A stretch of DNA of 64,000 bases. Origin: Sporothrix humicola (Eukaryota > Ascomycota > Sordariomycetes > Ophiostomatales > Ophiostomataceae). Each line of letters starts with the position of its first letter. Position 1 is the first letter of the stretch. This document shows, piece by piece, positions 35,351-46,049 of this stretch. Below the pieces are notes generated by a model that was not told the origin of the DNA, did not search any database, and saw only the letters and a list, made by a program, of their open reading frames with translations. The translations under genes and the position numbers were made by a program. Location: assembly GCA_021396245.1 (NCBI GenBank), contig WNYE01000061.1, forward strand, positions 124,001 through 188,000, written 5' to 3'.

Positions 35351-38300
35351 GATGGTCGGCTCGTGGGCTGCGACAGAAAAGTCTCAAGGGGACAAATGAG
35401 GTGTGGAATTGTCAAGAGACATCGAGACAGCCGGTCGAGGCAGAGTCCGAAGTAGAAGACAAGAATGACAAAGAATGACGGCTTTCCGCCGAGCTGTCGT
35501 CGAAAACACCATTTTAGGGTTTGTGCCTGGTCCCTTCTTGCCCACATAATAAACTCCGTAGGGCCTAACAAGGCTGAAGCGGTGCTGCGAGTCAGAGGCT
35601 GACAAAAAACTAGGGGGGAAGTTGCACCGCGTCGTGCACTGACAGGGCACATTGGCGCGGCGTGGGAGAGCGCCGGTACGCCGAGCTCTGGCAGGCAAAA
35701 CGGCCTCAATGTGCTCTAATAACAGTGCAAATGCAAAATGCAATGCAGGATCGCTCCTTCTCTGTTCTTTGCCTGTTCTTCACGCGTTATGGTCTAGATG
35801 CGCCCAGTTACTCTTTCCTGTCGCAAAAGTATCGTGAATTGATTGTGCTCCTTCTCGTTATGTTCGGCTCAGCCTTCTCGGTCGCTCTTCCCAATTTGGC
35901 CCGTCTTATTTTCCTTGCATTTCCCCCCTTTCTTGTGTCGCCATTCTGTGTCTGTTCTCGTAGATTGTAGTTCAGAAAACCACACGTCTCGTTTCTAAAG
36001 AAATCACCGAGCCGACCACGACCCAACCAACTCCAGAAGACATGTCAGCATGGCACGCTCCGCCGCAGACTCGGACCCTGTCTTTGTCACCCACGGCTCC
36101 ACGACTCCACGACGCATCCTATTGGTATCGTGGGGTTCCTGAAGAATTGCGAGGAGTGTCTCGTTCGCCGTGTTCCAAGCCTGGCGGTGCTTGTCAAAGT
36201 TGTCTTATTGATGGCTTTTCTGCCGCGAACAAGGCGTCTTCTGTTGGTCAATAACTGGCGGCGGTTGAAGGTTAACCGGAAAGAGCGAGTATCCAGTTCA
36301 CAGCGAACCCAATCAATTCGACGAGGCCAATTGTCGTTCGGCCTGGCCAGCCTCAGCCATACGAGTCGCATCGTTTTCAAGCTTTGAGCAGTGTTCGTCC
36401 GTATGGCTATCCTTGCCCATTTGTAACATTCAAAGGAGCAAATTCAGTGTCGAGTCTCGAGTATACACTCGATCACAAACTCGACTAGCACAGGCCGTCG
36501 AAGGTGTATTCCTTGAGGCACCCGAGACACTCGCTTTTCGATCATCGGCCAGCCTTTATGTCGAAATCGAGCACTTGTGTACCATCAACACCGAGAATAT
36601 CAATCGAGAGAACATCGAGAGATGCATCGATCCTCCCTTACAATATTTTTATTCCCCGCCACTTTCTGTCATCCAAAGTCTTCAGTGTCGTCCTTTGTGC
36701 CCTCTCACACTCGCGGGACCTGCTGTATGCCGACAAAGGAGTGCAAGCACAAAAGTGAGTCTCAAAGTGCAAGTAAATACGTCGTACAGAGTACTAATAC
36801 CCCTCCCCCTCATTGCAAAATTGCAACAAAAGGACCCTAGAGATCTGCACTGCAAAGGCTCACGGACTGTTTCTTAAACGGTGGCTAGACACCACTAAAT
36901 CGCCGTCATCGAGATCGAGTCAACCATCCCGCCCAAATTCCCTTCAAAACACAACAACGTCCAGGATCGCCGGCCGGGGAAAACAGGTTTCCCAATACGG
37001 GCACCGCTATTATGCTTGTCATTCCGCTAGCAGGCTGTCTCCTATCAGCATTCAATGCCAAACCGTCTCGATCGCCTCGATTGCCTGGACTCCCTCCAAA
37101 TATTCATTGTGTTTTAAGTGCTGGGTGATCGAGCATCCTTTTTCCACAATACACAATCGGGATCGAGCCTGCAAAGAATACGGGGCACGAGTACGAAGTT
37201 GAGGGAAATGAACAGGACAACTCAAAACATTGGGCCTTTTCAAACCGCCTCCATCGCTATTGGTCCGGAGGACATGGTCCGTTTCGCCACACAAAGGCCA
37301 GGCCCTCGCTTGCTCCCTGGCACTGAGATGTGACAGTCCAAGAAACCAGACCTGTCCAGAACGGCCAGGGGGGTCATTGACGAAAAGCTAAAACGACACC
37401 GGTAATACCCACCTGGCTCCCGCTCGCGTGCAAACTGGCAGCAACGGATCGGCATCCCCAGTTCCTCCAGCTGTTGGCAGTTTTCGAGAACCAGACGATT
37501 GGCACATTTTTAGAAATTTTTCAGAAACTTTCTTTTCGTATGTGAACTTGCTGGTTTACTGGACTATTGATACCTTGTTCCGTTCCATCAAAACCCCGTT
37601 CGGGTGGCCAGAAAGCAAAGCCTATTCTCAACCAAGAGCCTACTAAGCAGTCAGGCAGTCCACAACTCCGCTTCGGAGGCGGCCGCAAAACTCTGTCGAC
37701 CCTCGGCAAAAACGTTTTAACAACTTCGAGTGCTTCTTATTCCGCATTCTTGCAGCTCATATGTCTCTGCCTCAAATGTTCAGTCAGGAACGCCAGACCC
37801 TTATCGTGAAATGTTTGAAGGCCTTCCTGCTTCCAGCGTTGTGTGACGTCACGGGCACACGGACTCTTCCCCTGAACCCCTCCCTGGCGGTCTCTTCTCC
37901 CTCGCTTTCACGATAAATTTGGTAAATTTGCGTCTTGGAGACCAGGAGACCCACCCACACAGCGCCGCTCTAGCCGCCTCCAGGCAAGGGCTGCCCACAC
38001 CAAGCTGGTCTCCAGCGATATGTGGTGTATGGGGGTCAAGCAGGCGATCGGCGATGAACCGTTGCATCTCTGAGACTCAGGTCTAGAATGTGACTGGCAA
38101 TTCTTCTCTCGTTCCCGGGTCCCCCTCTCTTTTTTTAACCTATGTGGACTTTGACGGTTAACTCGGGCCCTTGCAACAGCCCACTGCTTGCTTGATATGC
38201 TCTGCCATATGGTCCTACATACTCTTTCCTTTTTTTTTCTTTTTCTTTCAAAGCTTCCTAGATCCTTCCTATCCACTACACAAACAACCACAACCCACGA

Positions 38301-38587
38301 TCACGATCACGATTCCTTCTCGTCGACCCTTATCCATAACTGCATTAACGCGACCTGGGCGAACATCACCACGATACAACGTTCACCACCGCCATCGCCA
38401 AACACGTCGACAAGAAGCTGTTGATCTCCTATGTTGCCACATCACGCACTTTGTTCTTCTATCTGCGCCCGTTCAGTAGTCAAGCTGGACCCTCTCGCCT
38501 TTCCCGTTTCCCCCAAGCCTTTCTAAGGCTACCGGACCGCAATCTGAGCGAGGGTTGACACCGCCGGTGTCCGATGGTGCTCTCAAC
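35351..38587. other. 3.2-kb divergent spacer
   Basis: This spacer lies between the divergent Zn2Cys6 and histidine kinase genes. I see no supported gene. One copy of TACGTCGTA lies at 36778-36786. The bases from about 38220 to 38550 are pyrimidine-rich and form the kinase leader. A possible upstream kinase exon could begin after CTAAG at 38527, where the frame stays open, but no matching donor and start are evident. Confidence 0.5.
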
Positions 38588-41302
38588 ATGGCGTCCACCA
38601 GTCACCTCAACATGACTCCCCCCAAGGAAGAAACGGCTTCATCGGCGGCGGCCAACGGCAGTGATGTGAATATGGGCGAGATTTTCGACCTATCGCCTGT
38701 CGCCTCTGCCATCCTCTCCCCGACTTTCCAGATCATGCGTGCTTCCCGAAGTTTCCTAGCTGTCTTGGGGTTGGATGTCAAGAAGTGTGTCGGCAGAGAC
38801 ATTCTCCTAGCGATCGAGGATCGGGTTCTTCTTTCAAACAACGACCGCGTTCGCATCAAAACTATTCTACAGGCTTCAATCAACTTGCGTGCAGTTCAAA
38901 CTCTATCTGGACGCAGCACGGCAGCAGGTGCTGCAGGACGTGGCTTTGGCGTCGACATGGCCTGGAGCCTTCGAGCAATCCCTATCTTCCGTGAAGACTC
39001 GCCGATATCCCTTGTCTTTGAATGGACACACACACAATCCACATCTCCCAGTGTAACCGGCGTGCCATCACTTCCACAAACCGAAGTCCCAGAGCTTGTG
39101 CCTCTAGCGAGCGAAGCGCTAGCGACATTTCAGCAGCCTTCCGGATATCGAAATCTGGTATCTGGCCTCTCTATAGACGAGTCTTTCCGCATTTTGATCC
39201 AGTCAGTTAAGGACTATGCCATCTTCTTGCTGGATGTCGACGGCAATATCGCGACTTGGAACCCCGGTGCTGAGTTGAACAAGGGCTACACCCAGGATGA
39301 AATTATTGGCAAACACTTCTCCATCTTTTATGGCCCCAAAGACATTGAGGACCGAAAGCCACAGAGGGAGCTGGAGGATTGTCTTCGGGATGGTCGTGTC
39401 GAGGATGAAGGCTGGCGTTTCCGCAAAGATGGCAGTCGTTTCTGGGCGAACGTGACAATCACGGCCATATACAAAAACGGAGCCCACGTTGGCTTTGGAA
39501 AAGTCACACGCAACATGACAGAGCGTCGTGCCGCCGAGGTCCGTGTTATTGCCGCGTACGAAGAGAGCGCGAAGCTTAAGTCGGACTTCCTTGCCAATAT
39601 GTCGCACGAAATCCGGACCCCAATGCATGGCATGCTATCCGCCTGCAGCCTTCTCCTCGACACAGCCCTGACGCCTGAGCAGCGTGAGACGGCAAGCATC
39701 ATCGACGACTCTGGAAAAGTTCTATTGCGCGTTATCAACGACATTCTGGACTATTCTAAACTCGCGTCGGGCAGTTTTTCCATTCACACCGATATCGTCG
39801 GCATCGGCAGTATCATCACATCCGTTGTCCGCAGCATTCAGCCAACACTCCAGCCCAACGTGCGTCTGCAGCTGGCCCTCGCCAGCGACTTGCCCCGAGC
39901 CGTACAGGGAGATCCATTACGGTACCGCCAGGTCGTGCAGAATATCGTTGGCAACGCAACAAAGTTTACCGACAAGGGCTATATCCGGGTTGCAGTGACT
40001 GTCCAAGGTCAAGACGAGGACACCTTCAATATACTGACCAGAGTCACCGACTCTGGTATTGGAATCCCGAAGAATGCAACATCTAGTCTCTTTATGCCGT
40101 TCACCCAGGTCGACACCACTACCAAGAAGCGATTCCAGGGAACGGGTCTCGGACTGTCCATTTGCAAATCTCTCGTTGAACTCATGGGTGGCGATATCGG
40201 CTTCACGCCGAACCCGGACGGCCAAGGTAGCATTTTCTGGTTTACTACGCGCTTTTTGAAGATTAAGAGTCTTTCCCAGCTCAACAAGTCCGACACCGAG
40301 GTTCCCACCAACAAGCGGCTTGCACGTCGGGGCACATTAACCCCACCTGGCCAGAAGCTTGCGCAGTTCGAGCTCGAAAAGGCCCAGTCGATCCCACCGC
40401 CGCTAGAAAGAATCGCCAAGAAGGTCGGGCTGTCAAAGGCAGAGGTCGCTGCAGGTTCAGGTTTCGACCTGATCGAAGACGATGGAGGAGCTACCAGCCC
40501 ACTACCCGGCGGAGAGATCATTTTGTCTCCTGAAGTTTCGTTGAGTGGAGAGAGCAGCCAGTCTCCAGAATCATCAGATGCCTTGTCGACAGATTCCTCA
40601 ACCCCACTCACAACTCCGTCTGAGGGAACGCCGCCACCTCTTTCAGCGGAGCTTTCACTCTCTCCAGAGTCGAAGGTGTCGCCGTCCCCAGTCTCCGACC
40701 TGGACAACAATGATGTACCACTTGAATCTCCTCAGTCGCCCGCCGACACGGTCATCCTCACACCCTCACTCTCCTTCCCCTCGCTCAAAATGCCCTTGCG
40801 GAGTGTTCCAACCTCGCCCACGCGCACCAGCACATATTCTAACCTAGACAACATGTCAGAAGATCCCACGGTGCGACTACAAAACGAGCTCGAACAAAAC
40901 ATCGCTCTACTGCGCGAGCGTGCTCCAGGGAAGCGACTTCTCATCGCCGAAGACAATGCTACCAACCAGCGCGTTCTCATGCGGATCCTCGGCACATTTG
41001 GTTTTGACAAGGAGAACATCACCCTTGCATGCGACGGATCCCAGGCCGTCAAATTTGCCCTGGAGAACCCCACAGGATTCGACCTCTGCTTCATGGACAT
41101 CAGCATGCCCGTGATGGACGGCCACGAGGCCACGGTGCAGATCAGAAAGAGCGGCCTCCGCGTGCCAATCATTGCCATGACAGCTTACGCACTTAAGGGC
41201 GACCGTGAACAGTGCCTGGCATTCGGCATGGACGACTATATCTCGAAGCCCATCCTTAAGCGCATGCTCGTCGACCGGATCCTGACTTGGCTTCCTGCAT
41301 AA
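38588..41302 (+). CDS. Hybrid histidine kinase with PAS sensor domains
   Basis: A single exon of 904 residues from the ATG at 38588. A PAS-like region lies at about 30-120, and a clear PAS domain with PAC at about 200-325 (YAIFLLDVDGNIATWNPGAE ... GWRFRKDGSRFWANV). The kinase core follows: H-box SHEIRTPMHGML with phospho-acceptor His340, N-box QVVQNIVGNATKF, G1 box DSGIGIP and G2 box GTGLGLSI. A Ser/Pro-rich linker of about 200 residues joins it to a receiver domain with KRLLIAEDN, phospho-acceptor Asp837 in LCFMDISMPVMDG, and YISKP at the end. No transmembrane segment or GAF domain is visible, so it is probably a cytosolic sensor feeding a His-to-Asp phosphorelay through an HPt protein. The signal sensed is unknown and I do not assign a numbered class. 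The frame stays open 5' of the chosen ATG to about 38480 without another ATG, so a further N-terminal exon is possible. Confidence 0.85.
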   Translation: MASTSHLNMTPPKEETASSAAANGSDVNMGEIFDLSPVASAILSPTFQIMRASRSFLAVLGLDVKKCVGRDILLAIEDRVLLSNNDRVRIKTILQASINLRAVQTLSGRSTAAGAAGRGFGVDMAWSLRAIPIFREDSPISLVFEWTHTQSTSPSVTGVPSLPQTEVPELVPLASEALATFQQPSGYRNLVSGLSIDESFRILIQSVKDYAIFLLDVDGNIATWNPGAELNKGYTQDEIIGKHFSIFYGPKDIEDRKPQRELEDCLRDGRVEDEGWRFRKDGSRFWANVTITAIYKNGAHVGFGKVTRNMTERRAAEVRVIAAYEESAKLKSDFLANMSHEIRTPMHGMLSACSLLLDTALTPEQRETASIIDDSGKVLLRVINDILDYSKLASGSFSIHTDIVGIGSIITSVVRSIQPTLQPNVRLQLALASDLPRAVQGDPLRYRQVVQNIVGNATKFTDKGYIRVAVTVQGQDEDTFNILTRVTDSGIGIPKNATSSLFMPFTQVDTTTKKRFQGTGLGLSICKSLVELMGGDIGFTPNPDGQGSIFWFTTRFLKIKSLSQLNKSDTEVPTNKRLARRGTLTPPGQKLAQFELEKAQSIPPPLERIAKKVGLSKAEVAAGSGFDLIEDDGGATSPLPGGEIILSPEVSLSGESSQSPESSDALSTDSSTPLTTPSEGTPPPLSAELSLSPESKVSPSPVSDLDNNDVPLESPQSPADTVILTPSLSFPSLKMPLRSVPTSPTRTSTYSNLDNMSEDPTVRLQNELEQNIALLRERAPGKRLLIAEDNATNQRVLMRILGTFGFDKENITLACDGSQAVKFALENPTGFDLCFMDISMPVMDGHEATVQIRKSGLRVPIIAMTAYALKGDREQCLAFGMDDYISKPILKRMLVDRILTWLPA

Positions 41303-41765
41303 ACCCGCTATCCATTTTATTTGACAAAGCTCTTCCTCCACCCTTCTTTTGATGACTTTCCTATCATGATTTTTTGGCCTCCAATTTTTCTTTCTTTTTT
41401 CTCTTTTCATTTTTGTTTGTTATTCAGACACGTCTTACTTTTTTCTCATGTAATTTTACGCGTTACGCATGATTTAGCAGGGCCATCGTCCATCATGGCC
41501 GGATTTCTCCCCCGTTTGATGGGGTTTGTATTTATACACAGGCAAGTACAGCCAGACGTGTCTCCGGGTTTGGGCAAGTGGGCCACTCGGCTTTTCCAGG
41601 CAACAAAAGGCGTTTAAAATGTTGCTCGAGACGAGCAAATCGGCACAGCATACGATGTTAACTTTTCGGATACATACATGATACCCTTCTAGTTATTCAA
41701 AATCTACATTTCAAAAATCTCTTTCCTGTTCTTCCTCGCCGTGATCAGTGTTTGTCCCTACTTCC
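41303..41765. other. Convergent 3' spacer
   Basis: This 463-bp AT- and T-rich spacer lies between the kinase and the minus-strand secreted-protein gene. It presumably contains both 3' ends. Nothing else is visible. Confidence 0.5.
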
Positions 41766-42605
41766 CTACTTCCTCAAAACATCAATGACCCGGAATCGTA
41801 CGCAGTCATCCTGTGCCCCACGCTGAGCGACAGGCATAAGAACAGGCTGGTGGTTCCGAGCCGCGATCATGGTGCACACTCGGTACGTCCCTGCCGGAAG
41901 ACCGCCGGGCACTGTCGTCTGCAGCTGGCCATCTGCCGTAGTTGGGTCGTCGATGCCTTTGAAATAGACAAACGATGCCGGGTCGGGCACAAGAGCAGCA
42001 CTGGCGCTAGTCGGCAAGGCCTGCACAGTTATGTGGCAGTGTCCATATATGTTTCCGTACTCGTCGAGATCTTGCGGTGCCGTGTAATAGTTGGTCTGTG
42101 GATTCACGAGGTGGCCTGCCCGAAGGTGGATTGTCTGAATGGTGATGTTAAACGGGACATTGGCAGCCAGCGTGGAGTTCCAGTCCGGCTCAGTAATGAG
42201 CGACGAGATCATGTTGGTCTTGGCTGGGAGACGGCCCATGGGAATGCCGTTGCACGACGTCGTCGAGAGCTGCCGGCCGTTGGTCAAGGGCCAGCCGGCA
42301 CAAATATTGATAAAGTTGGCGTCGTCACTAAATCGTAAGAAGGCGGACATGGACATATGTATGGGTGGTCTCGTCACTTACACCTTCGAGGGCACTTGCC
42401 CATCATATATGCCTTTGGTGCCATTTTCCTGGCCGGTCCGTGTGCTTGCTGTCTGGACGGTATATGGCATAAGGCATCGTGAGCTGTTGCTAGCAATGGA
42501 GCGCTGCCGATGGGCCTCTAGTCGTGGCGCCGGTGCATCGTGATCCCCGACAACCGCCCCGAGAACGAGATAAACCGGTATCAAGAGGGCCACTATAAGA
42601 TTCAT
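41766..42605 (-). CDS. Small secreted conserved fungal protein (family often mis-annotated as ribosomal S17-like)
   Basis: Two exons on the minus strand, 42382-42605 and 41766-42327, with a 54-nt intron (GTAAGT donor, TTTAG acceptor), giving 261 residues. Residues 1-17 form a signal peptide (MNLIVALLIPVYLVLGA). The mature part contains the recognisable family pattern: DDANFINICAG, SCNGIPMGRLPAKTNMISS, NYYTAPQDL, GHCHITVQAL, FVYFKGIDD, GGLPAGTYRVCTM, NHQPVLMPVAQRGAQDDC. Conserved cysteines and histidines suggest an extracellular, disulfide-stabilised beta-rich fold. I know this family only as conserved fungal secreted proteins of unknown function; database names referring to ribosomal protein S17 look like propagated errors. 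The N-terminal 70 residues between signal and core are low in conservation. The gene converges on the kinase upstream. Confidence 0.75.
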
Positions 42606-44109
42606 AATGAGAACTGGTTCGATTTTGTCTTTTTCGATGAGATCGTGGAGGTTGATGTATCGAGCTTGAAGATGAATCTTAACCTTCGAGCTCTCATGAG
42701 TTTCCCCCTCCGACCGTACGACTTGCCGACCTGGCAGTTCAAATTACGGGCACACTTCTAAATATCCCATCTTTAATTTAAACACCCCACAATCGGCTTA
42801 CAAAGAGTTGTGATACTCTGTACATGGTTACCGAAGGCCGTATATTGAAAACATTGGCAGAAGCAATTAGCCGGTGGGAGGATTTCTTAGACATCAATCA
42901 ACATCGTGAATCCTATCATAGGTGCTTCCTTATTTCGGTTTCACCGTATTCTAGATGTTGGCAACAGAAATCAATATCAAAATATTTATGGCTTTTTAAC
43001 GTATAAGCTTATATGTTTTTATATGAATATGGTAATAAATCATGCATGTTGTTATGTTTATTTATTTATTATTCCATTTATTCAACAAATGTTTGGGAAA
43101 AAGTAAAAACATACGCTTTTTTTTACAAAAAGAAAATACTTACAATTTTTTTTTAAAAAAAACCAAAACAAAAAAACAATGAACTCTGAAATAAATCACC
43201 AAAATCCCTTCGAGTGAAAAATTTCCATACTGTCTGCTCGCATAAAAACGAATGCATTGTTCAACACTGAAAATGAGAACAATACCACCCTAAAAATAGC
43301 CCCTCCAAGGCCCATGTCCGAAATAGGCAATTACACTGTCATCACAGTGTGTCGATGCCCTCAACTTTACCAAATGCAATGTTGAATGCCCTAGAAGGAT
43401 CCTTATTAGAAGAAGTTTAGTCAAGTTCAGCACTCTGTTGAGTCTGCGTTACAACATAAGCGATGGAGGCGAATTTGGGCACCAAGAGGCAAAGGTGCAG
43501 GCCGAAGCACACTGATAGAACGACCAAGCTGGTTCTTGGCTTGTGAAAACACGTGACCTGACTTGGCCATTCTTGACCCGTTTTGACCAGTGACGCACTT
43601 TCCGCAGCTGGCACTTGGCGACAATTCGCCGTCGATCCTGACTAAAAGAGACTTTCTAGGCAAGCAATTGGTAGCCGTTGGAGTGATTGGTAGGCTTTGC
43701 TCGAGGTGTGTTAGGGAGGGAAGGCGGATTAAGAAAATTCTTATTGGGGCGGCCAACGACCCCACCAAAGTTCCAAGGTTTTCACTAACAAAAAAAAAAA
43801 AAAAAATCGCTAGGGAACGAAAACCCCGCCACGGCCAACAAAGATCCATACATTTTCCTATCTTTCTTCCCTCTCTATCGCCTCTACGTGTTTGCTGTTT
43901 TAGACCCTACGGCATCACTCTTTCTTTTTTCCCTTCCTCCCTTTTACCTCTCCATCTTTCATTTTCTTCAGTTTATTCTGATTCTTTTATTAGAACCGGA
44001 AAACAAGAAGACTCGACATTTACGACCCGCATCCACCTTTTTTTCACATTTCCCCCCCTTCGACCCCTCCCTCCCCGAATAACATCAACAAACCCACCGA
44101 TTGCCCAAC
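42606..44109. other. 1.5-kb divergent spacer
   Basis: This AT-rich spacer lies between the secreted-protein gene and ARB1. It carries A/T homopolymers around 43120-43175 and an A run near 43790-43806. The 250 bases before 44110 are pyrimidine-rich and form the ARB1 promoter and leader. No gene is seen. Confidence 0.5.
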
Positions 44110-46049
44110 ATGGTTTCCGCCTCCAAGGAAAAGAGACTCGCAAAGAAGGCCGCCGAGGGCGGTGGCAAGAAGACTGTCGCTTCGCGGTCCAAGGCCGGCT
44201 CCAAGAACGCCAGCACTGCGGCCTCTGTCAACGGCGATGAGGTCGACGCCGACGGCAACGAGATTATCAACGACCCCGATGAGGTCAAGCGGTTGGCGGC
44301 ACAGATGGACAAGCACGGCCTGTCGGACCGCGTCACGACCGGTGTGCTGGCATCGACGTCCACGAGCCGCGATGTCAAGATCACAAGCACCAGTCTGGTG
44401 TTCCACGGCCGCGTCCTCATCACAGACTCCACGCTCGAGCTCACATACGGCAAGCGCTACGGTCTGCTGGGTGAGAACGGCTGCGGCAAGTCGACGCTGA
44501 TGAAGGCCATCGACGCCCGCGAGTTCCCCATCCCAGACTTTGTCGACATCTACCTGCTCAACGAGGGTGCCCCGCCCAGCGAGCTTGGTGCCCTCGAGTG
44601 GGTCGTCAAGGAGGCCGAGAACGAGCTGGAGCGTCTTGACAAGCTGGCCGAGAAGCTGCTTGAGGACGAGGGTCCCGAGAGCCCTGTGCTGATGGACCTG
44701 TACGATGTAAGTAAAACAGAGCCCCTTTTACTGTCACAATTTTCTTTTATTCCCGAAGGGTATTCTCTAACACACACCAGCACATGGAGAAGATGGACCC
44801 CTCGACATTCGGCACGCGTGCCTCGCTGATCCTGACGGGTCTGGGCTTCAACAAGCAGACCATCAACAAGAAGACCAAGGACATGTCCGGTGGCTGGCGG
44901 ATGCGTGTCGCCCTTGCCAAGGCGCTGTTCGTCAAGCCGTCGCTGCTGCTGCTCGACGACCCCACGGCCCATTTGGACCTGGAGGCCTGCGTGTGGCTGG
45001 AGGAGTACCTCAAGAAGTGGGAGCGCACCCTGGTGCTGGTCTCGCACTCGCAGGATTTCCTCAACGGTGTCTGCTCGACCATGATCGACATGCGCGAGAA
45101 GAAGCTGATGTACTTTGGTGGTAACTACGACTCGTACGTGAAGACGCGTTCCGAGCAGGAGACCAACCAGATGAAGGCCTACACCAAGCAGCAGGAGGAG
45201 ATTGTCCACATCAAGAAGTTCATTGCCAGCGCCGGTACCTACGCCAACCTGGTGCGCCAGGCCAAGTCGCGCCAGAAGATCCTCGACAAGATGGAGGCCG
45301 ACGGCTTCATCCAGCCCGTCGTCCAGGACAGGGTGTTCACATTCCGTTTCGCCGACGTCGAGAAGCTGCCGCCCCCGGTCCTGTCCTTTGACAACGTCAC
45401 CTTCTCGTACTCGGGCGACCCCAAGGACGACCTGTACCGCAACATCGACCTCGGTTTCGACATGGACTCGCGTACCGCCCTGGTCGGCCCCAACGGTGTC
45501 GGCAAGTCGACCCTGCTGCGCCTGATGACCGGCAAGCTGAGCCCCACCGAGGGCTCCGTGTCGCGCCACACACATCTCAAGCTTGGTCTGTACTCGCAGC
45601 ACTCGGCCGAGCAGCTCGACATGACCAAGTCGGCGCTCGACTTTGTGCGCGAGAAGTACCGCGAGAAGTCCCAGGACTACCAGTACTGGCGCCAGCAGCT
45701 GGGCAAGTACGGTCTCTCGGGCGAGTCCCAAACCGCCCTGATCGGCACCCTGTCCGAGGGCCAGAAGAGCCGTATCGTGTTCGCCCTGCTCGCCATCGAG
45801 GGCCCCAACATGCTGCTGCTCGACGAGCCTACCAACGGTCTCGACATCCCGACCATTGACAGTCTGGCAGACGCCATCAACGCCTTCACCGGCGGTGTCA
45901 TTGTCGTCAGTCACGACTTCCGTCTGCTCGACAAGATCGCCAAGCAGATCCTGGTGTGCGAGAACCGGACCATCCGGACATGGGACGGCAGCATCTCCGA
46001 GTACAAGAACTACCTGCGGAAAAAGATGATCAGCGCAGGTGCTGTGTAA
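44110..46049 (+). CDS. arb1: ABC-F ATPase Arb1, ribosome biogenesis
   Basis: Two exons, 44110-44706 and 44781-46049, with a 74-nt intron (GTAAGT donor, CTCTAAC branch, ACCAG acceptor), giving 621 residues. Two ABC cassettes and no membrane helices identify an ABC-F protein. Walker A motifs are GENGCGKST near residue 121 and GPNGVGKST near 436. Signature motifs are MSGGW and LSEGQKSR. The Walker B regions are LLLLDDPTAHLDLEACVW and LLLLDEPTNGLD. The linker between cassettes (HIKKFIASAGTYANLVRQ) closely matches yeast Arb1. The DDPTAHLD form of the first Walker B is the normal Arb1 sequence and not a defect. The N-terminus is Lys/Ala-rich. Arb1 shuttles between nucleus and cytoplasm and acts in 40S and 60S assembly. 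The call is strong. Confidence 0.95.

Noticed and set aside
38555..38587. TTG at 38555 as start of the histidine kinase
   Set aside because: Non-ATG initiation is not needed, because an in-frame ATG at 38588 precedes the first PAS-like region. The open frame 5' of it may instead reflect a missed upstream exon.
42966..43200. AT-rich stretch as a possible mitochondrial insertion or origin
   Set aside because: It is short homopolymeric A/T sequence in a normal divergent promoter spacer, with no mitochondrial gene similarity that I can see.
44944..45000. Apparent damage of the first Walker B of Arb1 (DDPTAHLD instead of DEPTNHLD)
   Set aside because: Yeast Arb1 carries the same DDPTAHLDLEACVW sequence, so this is the family norm and not a loss of activity.
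44550..45914. A 454-codon minus-strand open frame opposite ARB1
   Set aside because: It is the antisense shadow of the two ABC cassettes, with Val/Leu/Gly/Gln-rich composition typical of such shadows.
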